Source: Simonsiella sp051414845
GTDB taxonomy: Bacteria; Pseudomonadota; Gammaproteobacteria; Burkholderiales; Neisseriaceae
Assembly: GCA_051414845.1 (NCBI GenBank)
Contig: CP183313.1
Coordinates: 1,116,001-1,180,000 of the forward strand
Reading direction: 5' to 3'
Length of the DNA: 64,000 nt
Under the pieces are notes generated by a model. That model did not search any database. It worked only from the letters and a program-made list of their open reading frames with translations, and had not been told where the DNA came from. Each line of letters begins with the position of its first letter. The first letter of the stretch is position 1. Positions 42,634 to 50,402 of the stretch are shown here, piece after piece. The translations under genes were made by a program, and so were the position numbers.

Positions 42634-43602
42634 TTAATACACTTTCGCATGCAACAGCACATTCATATTCAGTGCACCCACCAATTTCCCCTGCTCATCA
42701 CATACCAGCAAACCATTAATATTGCGCTCTTGCATAAGCTTTACTGCCTCACTCGCCAGTTTTTCAGGCTGCATGGTAATCGGGTTGGGTTTCATCACAT
42801 CGTTTACGGTTAAATCCGCGAAATAATCACGCGTTTCAAACAACCGGCGCAAATCTCCGTCGGTCAAAATTCCTTTCAGGCTGCCTGAAACGTCGGTAAT
42901 GCCAAGCATGCCCAAACCTTTCTCGCTCATACGAACAACCGCAGTTTTTAAAGACGTTCCTTCCAACACATCGGGCGACTTATCGCCACTATGCATTAAA
43001 TCACCCACAGTTAATAACAAACGTCGTCCTAAGCTTCCTGCTGGGTGACTTAAAGCAAAATCATCAGGCGTGAATTGACGCGCGTTAAGCAACACAATCG
43101 CGAGCGCGTCCCCCAAGGCTAATACCGCCGTGGTGCTGGATGTGGGTGCGAGACCGAGTGGGCAGGCTTCGTGTGACACAGCGGCGGTGATATGAATATC
43201 TGCGTGTTGCGCCATGCTGGATTGTGGCTTAGAGGTAACGCAAATCAGCGTGGTATTTTTGCGTTTGAGCGAGGGGATAATTGCCAAAATTTCGTCACTT
43301 TCGCCCGAGTTGGATAAAGCCAACACAACATCGCCGTCCACAATCATACCTAAATCACCATGCGCAGCTTCGGCGGGGTGGACAAAAAATGCGGGCGTAC
43401 CCGTCGACGACATAGTTGCCGCGATTTTGCTGGCAACGTGTCCCGATTTACCCATGCCCGTTACAATAACACGCCCTGTGCAATGCAAAATTGCTTCAGC
43501 AGCAGCCACAAAATCTTGATTCAATGCGGCAGATACTTCATTAATTGCCGCCGCTTCGCTCGCCATTGCCGCGCGCGCGCAGTCTAAATATCGATGAGAC
43601 AT
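42634..43602 (-). CDS. kdsD: Arabinose-5-phosphate isomerase
   Basis: A 322-residue sugar isomerase making D-arabinose 5-phosphate from ribulose 5-phosphate, the first step to Kdo for lipooligosaccharide. An N-terminal SIS domain (VTGMGKSGHVASKIAATMSSTGTPAFFVHPAEAAHGDLG) is followed by two CBS domains (about 205-322). The start MSHRYLDCARAA is supported by the family; the longer open frame to 43671 runs through an uptake sequence. It is convergent with hom and divergent from tal. Confidence 0.94.
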   Translation of the reverse strand: MSHRYLDCARAAMASEAAAINEVSAALNQDFVAAAEAILHCTGRVIVTGMGKSGHVASKIAATMSSTGTPAFFVHPAEAAHGDLGMIVDGDVVLALSNSGESDEILAIIPSLKRKNTTLICVTSKPQSSMAQHADIHITAAVSHEACPLGLAPTSSTTAVLALGDALAIVLLNARQFTPDDFALSHPAGSLGRRLLLTVGDLMHSGDKSPDVLEGTSLKTAVVRMSEKGLGMLGITDVSGSLKGILTDGDLRRLFETRDYFADLTVNDVMKPNPITMQPEKLASEAVKLMQERNINGLLVCDEQGKLVGALNMNVLLHAKVY

Positions 43603-43731
43603 AATCACTTTTCCTATTTGTTTTTCAGGTTGCCTGAAACCAAGTTCAGCGTGACTAAAAGCACTTTGCAAATCCCATAAAACAGGTTAGCATTCAGCCT
43701 TCCCTCTCAATCAGAATAGAAAGGCAATAAA

Positions 43732-44787
43732 ATGACTATTTTAACCGAAGTAAAAAAATTAGGACAACAAATATGGCTAGACAACCTATCACGCAGCTTA
43801 GTCCAAAGCGGCGAACTTGAAGCCATGTTGAAACAAGGCGTGTGCGGCGTGACATCCAACCCTGCCATTTTCCAAAAAGCATTCTCGGGCGACAAACTTT
43901 ATACGCCTGAAATTGAAGTGTTAAAACAAGCAGGTAAAGCGCCAAAAGACATTTACGAAACTTTGGCAATTGCCGACGTTCAGGCAGCCTGCGACGTGTG
44001 CCGCGAAGAATTTGACAGCACCAACGGCAAAACAGGTTTTGTTAGCCTAGAAGTATCGCCCGAATTGAGCCACGACGCACAAGGCACGATTGACGAAGCC
44101 AAACGTTTACACGCCGCCATCGCGCACCCGAATGTGATGATTAAAGTCCCTGCCACAGATGAAGGTTTGGTCGCTTTAACCGAACTCATCGCCGCAGGCA
44201 TCAGTATTAATTTAACCCTATTATTCTCGCGTAAACAAACACTTAAAGCCTACGACGCTTATATCAAAGGCATTGAAAAACGCCTAGCAGCAAGCGAAAG
44301 CGTGGAGCATATTCAAGTCGTGGCAAGCTTCTTTATTTCACGCATTGACAGCGCATTAGACGCGACGCTGCCTGAACACTTAAAAGGCAAAATTGCCATT
44401 TCTTTGGCAAAAGCTGCGTATCAAGATTGGCAACAATATTTTGAGAGCGAACAATTTGCCGCACTTGCTGCCAAAGGCGCGAATAAAGTATCGCTTTTGT
44501 GGGCTTCAACTGGCGTGAAAGACCTAGCGTATTCGGATGTTTTGTATGTAGACAGTTTGATTGGCGAAAACACAGTGAACACCGTTCCCGACGCCACGCT
44601 CAAAGCATTCATTGACCACGGCAAAGCCGCATTAACGCTGCCTGAAAACACCGACCAAGCCCTGCAAAACATTGCCGAAGCAGAAAAATTAGGCGTAGAT
44701 TTAGAAGCCTTGGCAACGCGTTTACAAAACGATGGTTTGAAACAATTTGAAGAAGCATTCGCCAAATTGCTCGCGCCATTGGCTTAA
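43732..44787 (+). CDS. tal: Transaldolase
   Basis: A 351-residue transaldolase of the longer type (Tal/TalB-like group with IWLDNLSRSLVQSGEL and GVTSNPAIFQKAF at the N-terminus). The Schiff-base Lys is in VMIKVPATDEG; SINLTLLFS follows. It exchanges C3 units between sugar phosphates in the pentose phosphate pathway. The start is preceded by an AAGGCAATAAA site. A DUS-pair hairpin follows. Confidence 0.95.
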   Translation: MTILTEVKKLGQQIWLDNLSRSLVQSGELEAMLKQGVCGVTSNPAIFQKAFSGDKLYTPEIEVLKQAGKAPKDIYETLAIADVQAACDVCREEFDSTNGKTGFVSLEVSPELSHDAQGTIDEAKRLHAAIAHPNVMIKVPATDEGLVALTELIAAGISINLTLLFSRKQTLKAYDAYIKGIEKRLAASESVEHIQVVASFFISRIDSALDATLPEHLKGKIAISLAKAAYQDWQQYFESEQFAALAAKGANKVSLLWASTGVKDLAYSDVLYVDSLIGENTVNTVPDATLKAFIDHGKAALTLPENTDQALQNIAEAEKLGVDLEALATRLQNDGLKQFEEAFAKLLAPLA

Positions 44788-44808
44788 GTTTTTGAATTGA
44801 CAAATAAT

Positions 44809-44842
44809 AAAGGCTGCCTGAAAACTTTCAGGCAGCCTTTAT
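44809..44842 (+). terminator. DUS-pair terminator of tal
   Basis: AAAGGCTGCCTGAAA (44809-44823) and TTTCAGGCAGCCTTT (44826-44840) form an almost complete palindrome with a tiny loop. Confidence 0.7.
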
Positions 44843-44866
44843 TGACCATTTATTTGAGCACCCAAT

Positions 44867-45175
44867 ATGCTGATACTGTCTATTTTGGTATGTATGATGT
44901 ACATGCTTTCTATATACTTCATTCAAATCTACACGCCAAATGTAAACATCGAATTTTCCAATTTACTGATATTGGTAGGTTTTCTATTTTTTAATTCAAT
45001 ATTTTCTCAACTTAAATCTTGGGCAGAAAAGTCAAAAACTTTGCGCAATTATGCAAAATTATCCTTATTTCTAAAGATATTAGATGCAATATTAGTTGGA
45101 TTAATTTATGGCGCAGCTATTTTGGCTATGATTTACTTTCAAGCAACGTTCCAAACCTTTTCAGGCAGCCTTTAA
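44867..45175 (+). CDS. Possible small membrane protein
   Basis: A 102-residue open frame, A+T-rich, encoding three or four hydrophobic segments (about 2-22, 31-46, 68-92) and a basic loop (QLKSWAEKSKTLRNYAK). The C-terminus (FSGSL) is encoded by the uptake sequence that overlaps the ampG end. There is no clear ribosome site before the ATG at 44867. A real membrane protein seems more likely than chance given its alternating hydrophobic and charged pattern, but it is uncertain. Confidence 0.45.
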   Translation: MLILSILVCMMYMLSIYFIQIYTPNVNIEFSNLLILVGFLFFNSIFSQLKSWAEKSKTLRNYAKLSLFLKILDAILVGLIYGAAILAMIYFQATFQTFSGSL

Positions 45176-45176
45176 T

Positions 45177-46715
45177 CTATTCTTTCTCTTGAAACAACAC
45201 CTTATCCGCCCACCAAACCAAACCCAAAATCGGCAAACCGAGCAGCGCAGTCAAGCCAAAAAAGCCGTCATAACCCATCTTATCCACAATCGCGCCTGAA
45301 TAGCCGCCCAATACTTTTGGAAACAGCGTCATCAGCGAAGAAAACAGCGCGTATTGCACCGCCGTGAAACGAATATTTGTTAGCGCCGATAAAAACGCCA
45401 CAAACACCGTACCTGCCAAGCCTGCGGCAAAATTATCCAAGCCCACCGCCGTGTACATCAACGCTACATCGTGCCCGCTCCAAGCCAAAAAGACAAATAA
45501 AATATTCGTTGCCGACGCTGCGATTGCGCCGAGCATCATCATGTTCATAATGCGAAATTTCTGCGCCAATAAACCACCTGCAAAACCGCCCAACACCGAC
45601 ATCGCCACGCCAAAAGTCTTTACCGCCCATGCAATTTCTTCTTTGCTAAACCCCAAATTGGCATAAAACACATTGGAAATCACGCCCGATACAATATCTG
45701 AAATCCGATAAAGTCCAATTAAAGCCAGCAAAATCAAAGCCTTTTTGCCATAGCGCGCAAAAAAATCTGCAATTGGCGCATACCAAGTATTAACCACCGT
45801 TTCACGCTTTACCATTCCCAGTTTAACCGCAACTATCGCCATCAACACCCCTGCACCAAGCGACAACAATAATCGCGCCGCTTCGGCAACAAAAGCCAAC
45901 AAAGGCGACACAATTTTTTCAGGAAACAGGCTGCCTGAAACACGAAAAGCAAAAATAAATGCCAACACCGACAACACAAACATTGCCAACAATCGCCCAT
46001 TATCCGCCGCCGAGAGCGTCGCGGTACGTTCTTTGTTTTGCGGTTCACGAATCAGCAAAGTAGTCAAAACACCTAAGCCCATCAAACCTGCCATAATCAA
46101 ATACGTCGTCCGCCAAGCCGCATAAATATAATGTTCGCCCGAAGAACCGAGTTTAGCCGCCAAAAACAACGAACCTGCGCCCGAAGCAAACATGCCCACG
46201 CGATAACCTGCCGTATAAGCCGCCGACAAAGCCGATTGCAAACCCAAATCGTGTGGCGCCACTTCAATGCGATAAGCATCAATCGCCACATCTTGCGTTG
46301 CCGCTGAAAATCCCAATAAAACTGCACCGATTGCCAACATCGCCAATGGATTGGTGCTGCCTGAAACAGGCGCAGCAGGGTTGGTCAAAGCCATCATACA
46401 GACCGCCGTTATCATCAAAAGCTGCGCCAGAAATAACCAAGCGCGGCGTTTGCCTAATACGCGCGTTAAAACAGGCAAACGCAAAGTATCCATCAGCGGC
46501 GACCACACAAATTTAAACGAATAACCCAACGCCGCCCAGCTAAACATGGTTACCATCTTGCGCTCAATCCCTGCTTCCGTCAGCCACAGCGACAGCGTAG
46601 AAAAAATCAACAACAACGGCAAACCCGCCGAAAAACCGAGCAAGGTTAATGTGGCGAGTAATTTCAGTTTGTGTGCCGATTCGAGCGTGGATTCAGGTGC
46701 GGCAAAATCAGTCAT
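45177..46715 (-). CDS. ampG: AmpG-family muropeptide MFS transporter
   Basis: A 512-residue inner-membrane transporter with about 12-14 hydrophobic segments. The N-terminal FSAGLPLLLIFSTLSLWL and RAWLFLAQLLMI, and AIDAYRIEVAPHDLGLQSALSAAYTAGYRVG, are characteristic of AmpG. It imports anhydromuropeptides released during wall turnover for recycling. The start MTDFAAPESTLES was chosen over the ATG five codons upstream. It converges with the small membrane ORF and is preceded by two repeat elements in the 515-base gap to the permease gene. Confidence 0.9.
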   Translation of the reverse strand: MTDFAAPESTLESAHKLKLLATLTLLGFSAGLPLLLIFSTLSLWLTEAGIERKMVTMFSWAALGYSFKFVWSPLMDTLRLPVLTRVLGKRRAWLFLAQLLMITAVCMMALTNPAAPVSGSTNPLAMLAIGAVLLGFSAATQDVAIDAYRIEVAPHDLGLQSALSAAYTAGYRVGMFASGAGSLFLAAKLGSSGEHYIYAAWRTTYLIMAGLMGLGVLTTLLIREPQNKERTATLSAADNGRLLAMFVLSVLAFIFAFRVSGSLFPEKIVSPLLAFVAEAARLLLSLGAGVLMAIVAVKLGMVKRETVVNTWYAPIADFFARYGKKALILLALIGLYRISDIVSGVISNVFYANLGFSKEEIAWAVKTFGVAMSVLGGFAGGLLAQKFRIMNMMMLGAIAASATNILFVFLAWSGHDVALMYTAVGLDNFAAGLAGTVFVAFLSALTNIRFTAVQYALFSSLMTLFPKVLGGYSGAIVDKMGYDGFFGLTALLGLPILGLVWWADKVLFQEKE

Positions 46716-46835
46716 GATTGGAATTCCCATAATGAAGCGCGCGATTATACGAGATTTGGGCGGTGATGTCGTTTACATGGGGAGAAATAGGGTTTCAGGC
46801 TGCCTGAAAAGCCATGTTTTATTTTTCAGGCAGCC

Positions 46836-46999
46836 TAGGGGCTACTGACAATTTGGGCGCGAGTTGATTTTGCAGATAAATTTGCCAAATTCAAGGCAAA
46901 AATGTGAGCCAATGCCGTTCATTGGCGAATATTTTTAACGCAGAATTTGGTAAATTTAGCGCAAAACTCAACCGCGAAACGAATTGTCAGTAGCCCCTA
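46836..46999. mobile_element. MITE-like fold-back element, about 164 bp
   Basis: Perfect 18-bp terminal inverted repeats TAGGGGCTACTGACAATT (46836-46853; complement at 46982-46999) extend inward as an imperfect palindrome (AGTTGATTTTGCAGATAAATTTGCCAAATTC against its near-complement). The ends are TA on both sides, which could be a TA target duplication. It has no coding capacity and lies directly next to an uptake sequence. It is not a Correia element: the ends differ. Confidence 0.75.
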
Positions 47000-47068
47000 T
47001 TTACATAAGTTAAATTCTGTTACAATCGCGCACTTTTTTAAATGGCGAACACTTTCAAGCAGCCTGAA

Positions 47069-47184
47069 AGTACGCGACAAACTAATGTAATGTAGTGGAG
47101 CGCGGACGTCCTCGTCCGCCAAAACAATACGCAATAAGTTAAATGCGGACGAGGACGTCCGTGCTCCAAGTTTTGTCGTGTACT
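47069..47184. repeat. Nested fold-back element, about 116 bp
   Basis: Outer arms AGTACGCGACAAACT (47069-47083) and AGTTTTGTCGTGTACT (47169-47184) enclose inner arms of 23 bases (47097-47119 and 47145-47167, one mismatch) with core CGGACGTCCTCGTCCGC. The centre is A/T-rich. Intergenic, between the MITE and the permease gene. Confidence 0.7.
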
Positions 47185-47245
47185 GTAAGGCTGCCTGAAA
47201 ACCCATTTCGCTGACTTTTTTAACATTTTTTAAGGATACCCAAAA

Positions 47246-48631
47246 ATGTCATCACACGACACCCGTGCCGCTGCCGAAGCGGATTTGGTTTACAAATTAG
47301 AAGACAAACCACCGTTCGCCAATTCGCTGGTGAGTGCCATCACGCACTTACTGGCGATTTTTGTTCCCATGATTACGCCTGCGCTGATTGTGGGTAACGT
47401 GTTGAAATTGCCCGTAGAAATGACGGCTTATCTCGTGTCTATGGCGATGGTTGCGTCGGGCATTGGCACGTTTTTGCAAGTAAACCGTTTTGGCATGGTC
47501 GGCTCGGGCATGTTGTCGATTCAATCAGTCAATTTTTCTTTTGTGGGCGTGATGATTTCGCTCGGATTTTCCATGAAAGAGAAAGGTTTGGACGAAAACG
47601 CGATGATTTCCACGCTGCTGGGCGTGTCGTTTGTCGGCGCGTTTTTGGTGTGTGGCGCGGCATGGGTGCTGCCGTATTTGAAACGCGTGATTACGCCAAC
47701 CGTGAGCGGCGTGGTCGTGTTGCTGATTGGTTTGAGCCTGATTGACGTGGGCATTACCGATTTTGGCGGCGGCTTTCATTTGAAAGGTACGCCCGAATTT
47801 GGCAGCCTGAAATATGTCGGTTTGGCGAGTTTCGTGTTGGTTGTCGTGCTGGCGTTTAACTGCATGAAACACCCACTTTTGCGTATGAGTGGCGTGGCGG
47901 TTGGCTTGATTGCTGGTTATGTTGCGGCGTTATTTATGGGTATGGTGGATTTTTCCGCGCTGCAAAATGCGCCACTCGTTACCATTCCCATGCCGTTTAA
48001 ATATGGCTTTCAGTTTGATTTTTCAGCATTTTTGGTGGCTGGCACGATTTATTTGTTGAGCGTATTTGAAGCGGTGGGCGATTTAACGGCAACGGCGATG
48101 GTTTCCGCGCAAAAATACGAAGGCGAAGAATTTCAGCAACGCTTGCGCGGTGGCGTGTTTGCCGATGGTTTGGTGTCCGTGATTGCGACTGCGCTCGGTT
48201 CGTTGCCGCTGACGACTTTCGCGCAAAACAACGGAGTGATTCAAATGACAGGCGTGGCGTCGCGCCATGTGGGCAAATTTATCGCGGCGATTTTGGTCGT
48301 GGCGGGCTTGTTCCCTGTGATTGGACGCGCATTCACGACCATTCCTAGCCCTGTTTTGGGCGGCGCGATGGTGTTGATGTTTGGCTTGATTGCGATTGCT
48401 GGTGTGCGGATTATCATGACAAATGGCATTAATCGCCGCGAAGCCGTAATTGCAGCGACGGCGGTGGGCGTGGGTTTGGGCGTAGCGTTTGAACCTGATG
48501 TGTTCAAATTGTTGCCCGAAGTGTTCCGCAATGCGATTGCGGCTGGGGGGATTACGGCGGTGGTTTTAAATTTGGTCTTACCACACGACACCAGTGATAA
48601 ATCAATTTATTTATCCAACACACCTGATTGA
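47246..48631 (+). CDS. Nucleobase:cation symporter (NCS2 family)
   Basis: A 461-residue membrane transporter with about 12-14 segments. NCS2 motifs are visible: the QSVNFSFVG region (substrate-binding QSV) and TTFAQNNGVIQMTGVASRHVG (NNG motif). It resembles the UraA/XanQ/UacT group importing uracil, xanthine or urate with protons; the substrate cannot be chosen from the sequence. An AAGGATA site lies upstream. It starts 62 bases after the fold-back element. Confidence 0.9.
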   Translation: MSSHDTRAAAEADLVYKLEDKPPFANSLVSAITHLLAIFVPMITPALIVGNVLKLPVEMTAYLVSMAMVASGIGTFLQVNRFGMVGSGMLSIQSVNFSFVGVMISLGFSMKEKGLDENAMISTLLGVSFVGAFLVCGAAWVLPYLKRVITPTVSGVVVLLIGLSLIDVGITDFGGGFHLKGTPEFGSLKYVGLASFVLVVVLAFNCMKHPLLRMSGVAVGLIAGYVAALFMGMVDFSALQNAPLVTIPMPFKYGFQFDFSAFLVAGTIYLLSVFEAVGDLTATAMVSAQKYEGEEFQQRLRGGVFADGLVSVIATALGSLPLTTFAQNNGVIQMTGVASRHVGKFIAAILVVAGLFPVIGRAFTTIPSPVLGGAMVLMFGLIAIAGVRIIMTNGINRREAVIAATAVGVGLGVAFEPDVFKLLPEVFRNAIAAGGITAVVLNLVLPHDTSDKSIYLSNTPD

Positions 48632-48820
48632 TTTCAGGCTGCCTGAAAAAGTGAAAAAGCGTATTTTATGGCTTAGTCCATAGATACGCTTTGGGGTTTG
48701 GCTTTTCGTTTTGAAGCCATTTGCTTCACTATGTACACTGGCTTTGCGGTAAAATTGTATTTTTTATTTCAGGCTGCCTGAAAGTATTTGCTTTTATGAA
48801 GCTATAAATTTGGAAACGAA

Positions 48821-49567
48821 ATGTCAAATCAACGTCTTATCTACGGTTTTCACGCGATTAACGCGCGTTTGTGGCAAAATGCTAAATCTTTAACCGAACT
48901 CTATGTTTTAGAAAACAAAAGCGATGCGCGCACGCGTGAAGTATTGGAAAAAGCGGCGCAAGAAAGTGTGCGCGTGCATTTTGCTGATGCCGACCGTTTA
49001 AACGCAATGGCAAAAGGTGCGCGCCATCAAGGTGTGCTCGGTTTTATTGACGCGTCCCAAAACCATGTGCATTTGGAAGATGTGCTGGAAAATTTGCGCG
49101 AACCTGCTTTTTTGCTGGTTTTGGACGGTATTACCGACCCGCACAATTTGGGCGCATGTTTGCGTACGGCGGACGCAATGGGTGTTCACGCCGTAATTGC
49201 GCCGAAAGACAAAAGCGCGGGCTTAAATGCGACCGTGAGCAAAGTTGCTTGTGGAGCGGCGGAAACCGTGCCGTACATTACCGTAACCAATTTGGCGCGA
49301 ACCTTGCGCGAATTGAAAGAATACGGCATTTGGGTAGTCGGCACGGACATGGGCGGCGACGCGGATTTGTTTCACTACGATATTCCACAATCGGTGGCGT
49401 GGGTCATGGGCAACGAAGGCGAGGGCATGCGCCGTTTAACGCGTGAACATTGCGATGCGCTGGTGTCTATTCCCATGTTTGGCACAGTAGAAAGCATGAA
49501 TATTTCCGTATCCGCAGGTATGGTGTTGGCAGAAACGCGTCGCCAGCGCGTGATGAAAGCTGTATAA
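48821..49567 (+). CDS. rlmB: 23S rRNA (guanosine-2'-O-)-methyltransferase RlmB
   Basis: A 248-residue SpoU-class methyltransferase modifying G2251 of 23S rRNA. An N-terminal L30e-like substrate domain (LIYGFHAINARLWQ) precedes the trefoil-knot domain with LVLDGITDPHNLGACLRTADAMG, VMGNEGEGMRRL and SIPMFGTVESMNISVSAGMVLAE. Length is standard. A DUS-pair region and a terminator shared with the convergent cold-shock gene follow. Confidence 0.96.
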   Translation: MSNQRLIYGFHAINARLWQNAKSLTELYVLENKSDARTREVLEKAAQESVRVHFADADRLNAMAKGARHQGVLGFIDASQNHVHLEDVLENLREPAFLLVLDGITDPHNLGACLRTADAMGVHAVIAPKDKSAGLNATVSKVACGAAETVPYITVTNLARTLRELKEYGIWVVGTDMGGDADLFHYDIPQSVAWVMGNEGEGMRRLTREHCDALVSIPMFGTVESMNISVSAGMVLAETRRQRVMKAV

Positions 49568-49625
49568 TTTTTCAGGCAGCCTAAAGCGTTTAGACTGCCT
49601 AAAAAAATCAATTTGATAAAAACAA

Positions 49626-49649
49626 AAAAGGCAGAACAATCTGCCTTTT
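49626..49649. terminator. Terminator between rlmB and the cold-shock gene
   Basis: AAAAGGCAG (49626-49634) pairs with CTGCCTTTT (49641-49649) around AACAAT. It serves the convergent genes on both strands. Confidence 0.75.
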
Positions 49650-49678
49650 ACTTTGCTTATAAAATGTTTCTGAGCGTA

Positions 49679-49882
49679 TTATGCTGCTTGGATGTTTGCA
49701 GCTTGTTGACCTTTAGGACCAGTGGTAACGTCGAAAGACACTTTTTGACCTTCTTTCAAAGTTTTGAAACCATCCATGTTGATTGCAGAGAAGTGTGCAA
49801 ACAAATCTTCGCCACCTGCATCAGGAGTGATAAAACCAAAACCTTTTGCGTCGTTGAACCATTTAACTGTACCAGTTGCCAT
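49679..49882 (-). CDS. Cold-shock protein, CspA family
   Basis: A 67-residue cold-shock domain protein. RNP1 KGFGFI and RNP2 DLFAHF are present, as are the start MATGTVKWFNDAKG and the end GPKGQQAANIQ. It binds single-stranded RNA and DNA and melts RNA structures. A leader of about 115 bases separates it from its predicted promoter, as in cold-inducible csp genes; I see no exact cold-box match. Which paralogue it represents cannot be told. Confidence 0.96.
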   Translation of the reverse strand: MATGTVKWFNDAKGFGFITPDAGGEDLFAHFSAINMDGFKTLKEGQKVSFDVTTGPKGQQAANIQAA

Positions 49883-50003
49883 AATATTACTTTCTTACTA
49901 AAAAATTAAACAAACAGCGAGTTTTTAAGTGCAAACTGGAAATCGTTTTATCGGTTTTAAGGGCAAATCGTTTTACAGGAAGCGGCCTTTTCGCTAAGAT
50001 GAC

Positions 50004-50032
50004 GTTTTACTTGTCTTATTCTATTTCGTCAA
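50004..50032 (-). promoter_or_regulatory. Predicted promoter of the cold-shock gene
   Basis: On the minus strand, TTGACG (50027-50032) and TAAAAC (50004-50009) are separated by 17 bases, giving a 5' leader of roughly 115 bases before the ATG at 49882. Confidence 0.5.
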
Positions 50033-50099
50033 GTTTTGTTTTCTAAAAACAGACAAATTTATTCATTGTATCAAAAATACAACAGAAAGTTCCTTTTTC

Positions 50100-50402
50100 A
50101 TGGCTTTACAAATTCCTGACTCTTTAATGAACTTGCAAAAAACCACTCCGCCCAAACGTTACGGAGTGTTCTTGTTAAATGACCATTACACACCGATGGA
50201 TTTTGTGGTGATGGTGTTGCAAGAGGTTTTTATGCTGCCTGAAAACCAAGCGGTGAACACTATGTTGGCAGTTCACCATGAGGGCAAGGGTTTGTGTGGC
50301 AGCTATACGCGCGATATTGCGCAAACGAAACAACAACAAGTGATGTCGCTGGCAACAGAAGCTGGGCATCCGTTAATGTGCACCGTAGAGGAGTTGCCAT
50401 GA
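50100..50402 (+). CDS. clpS: ClpA adaptor protein ClpS
   Basis: A 100-residue adaptor that brings N-degron substrates to ClpAP. The conserved pocket motif is YGVFLLNDHYTPMDFVVMVLQEVF, with the NDxxT/DF-type ND residues; HHEGKGLCGSYTRDIAQTK follows. Its stop overlaps the clpA start by four bases (ATGA), so the pair is translationally coupled, the usual arrangement. Confidence 0.95.
   Translation: MALQIPDSLMNLQKTTPPKRYGVFLLNDHYTPMDFVVMVLQEVFMLPENQAVNTMLAVHHEGKGLCGSYTRDIAQTKQQQVMSLATEAGHPLMCTVEELP

Noticed and set aside
46836..46999. Correia repeat element
   Set aside because: Terminal sequence and internal pattern differ from the Correia ends; only the size and fold-back form are similar.
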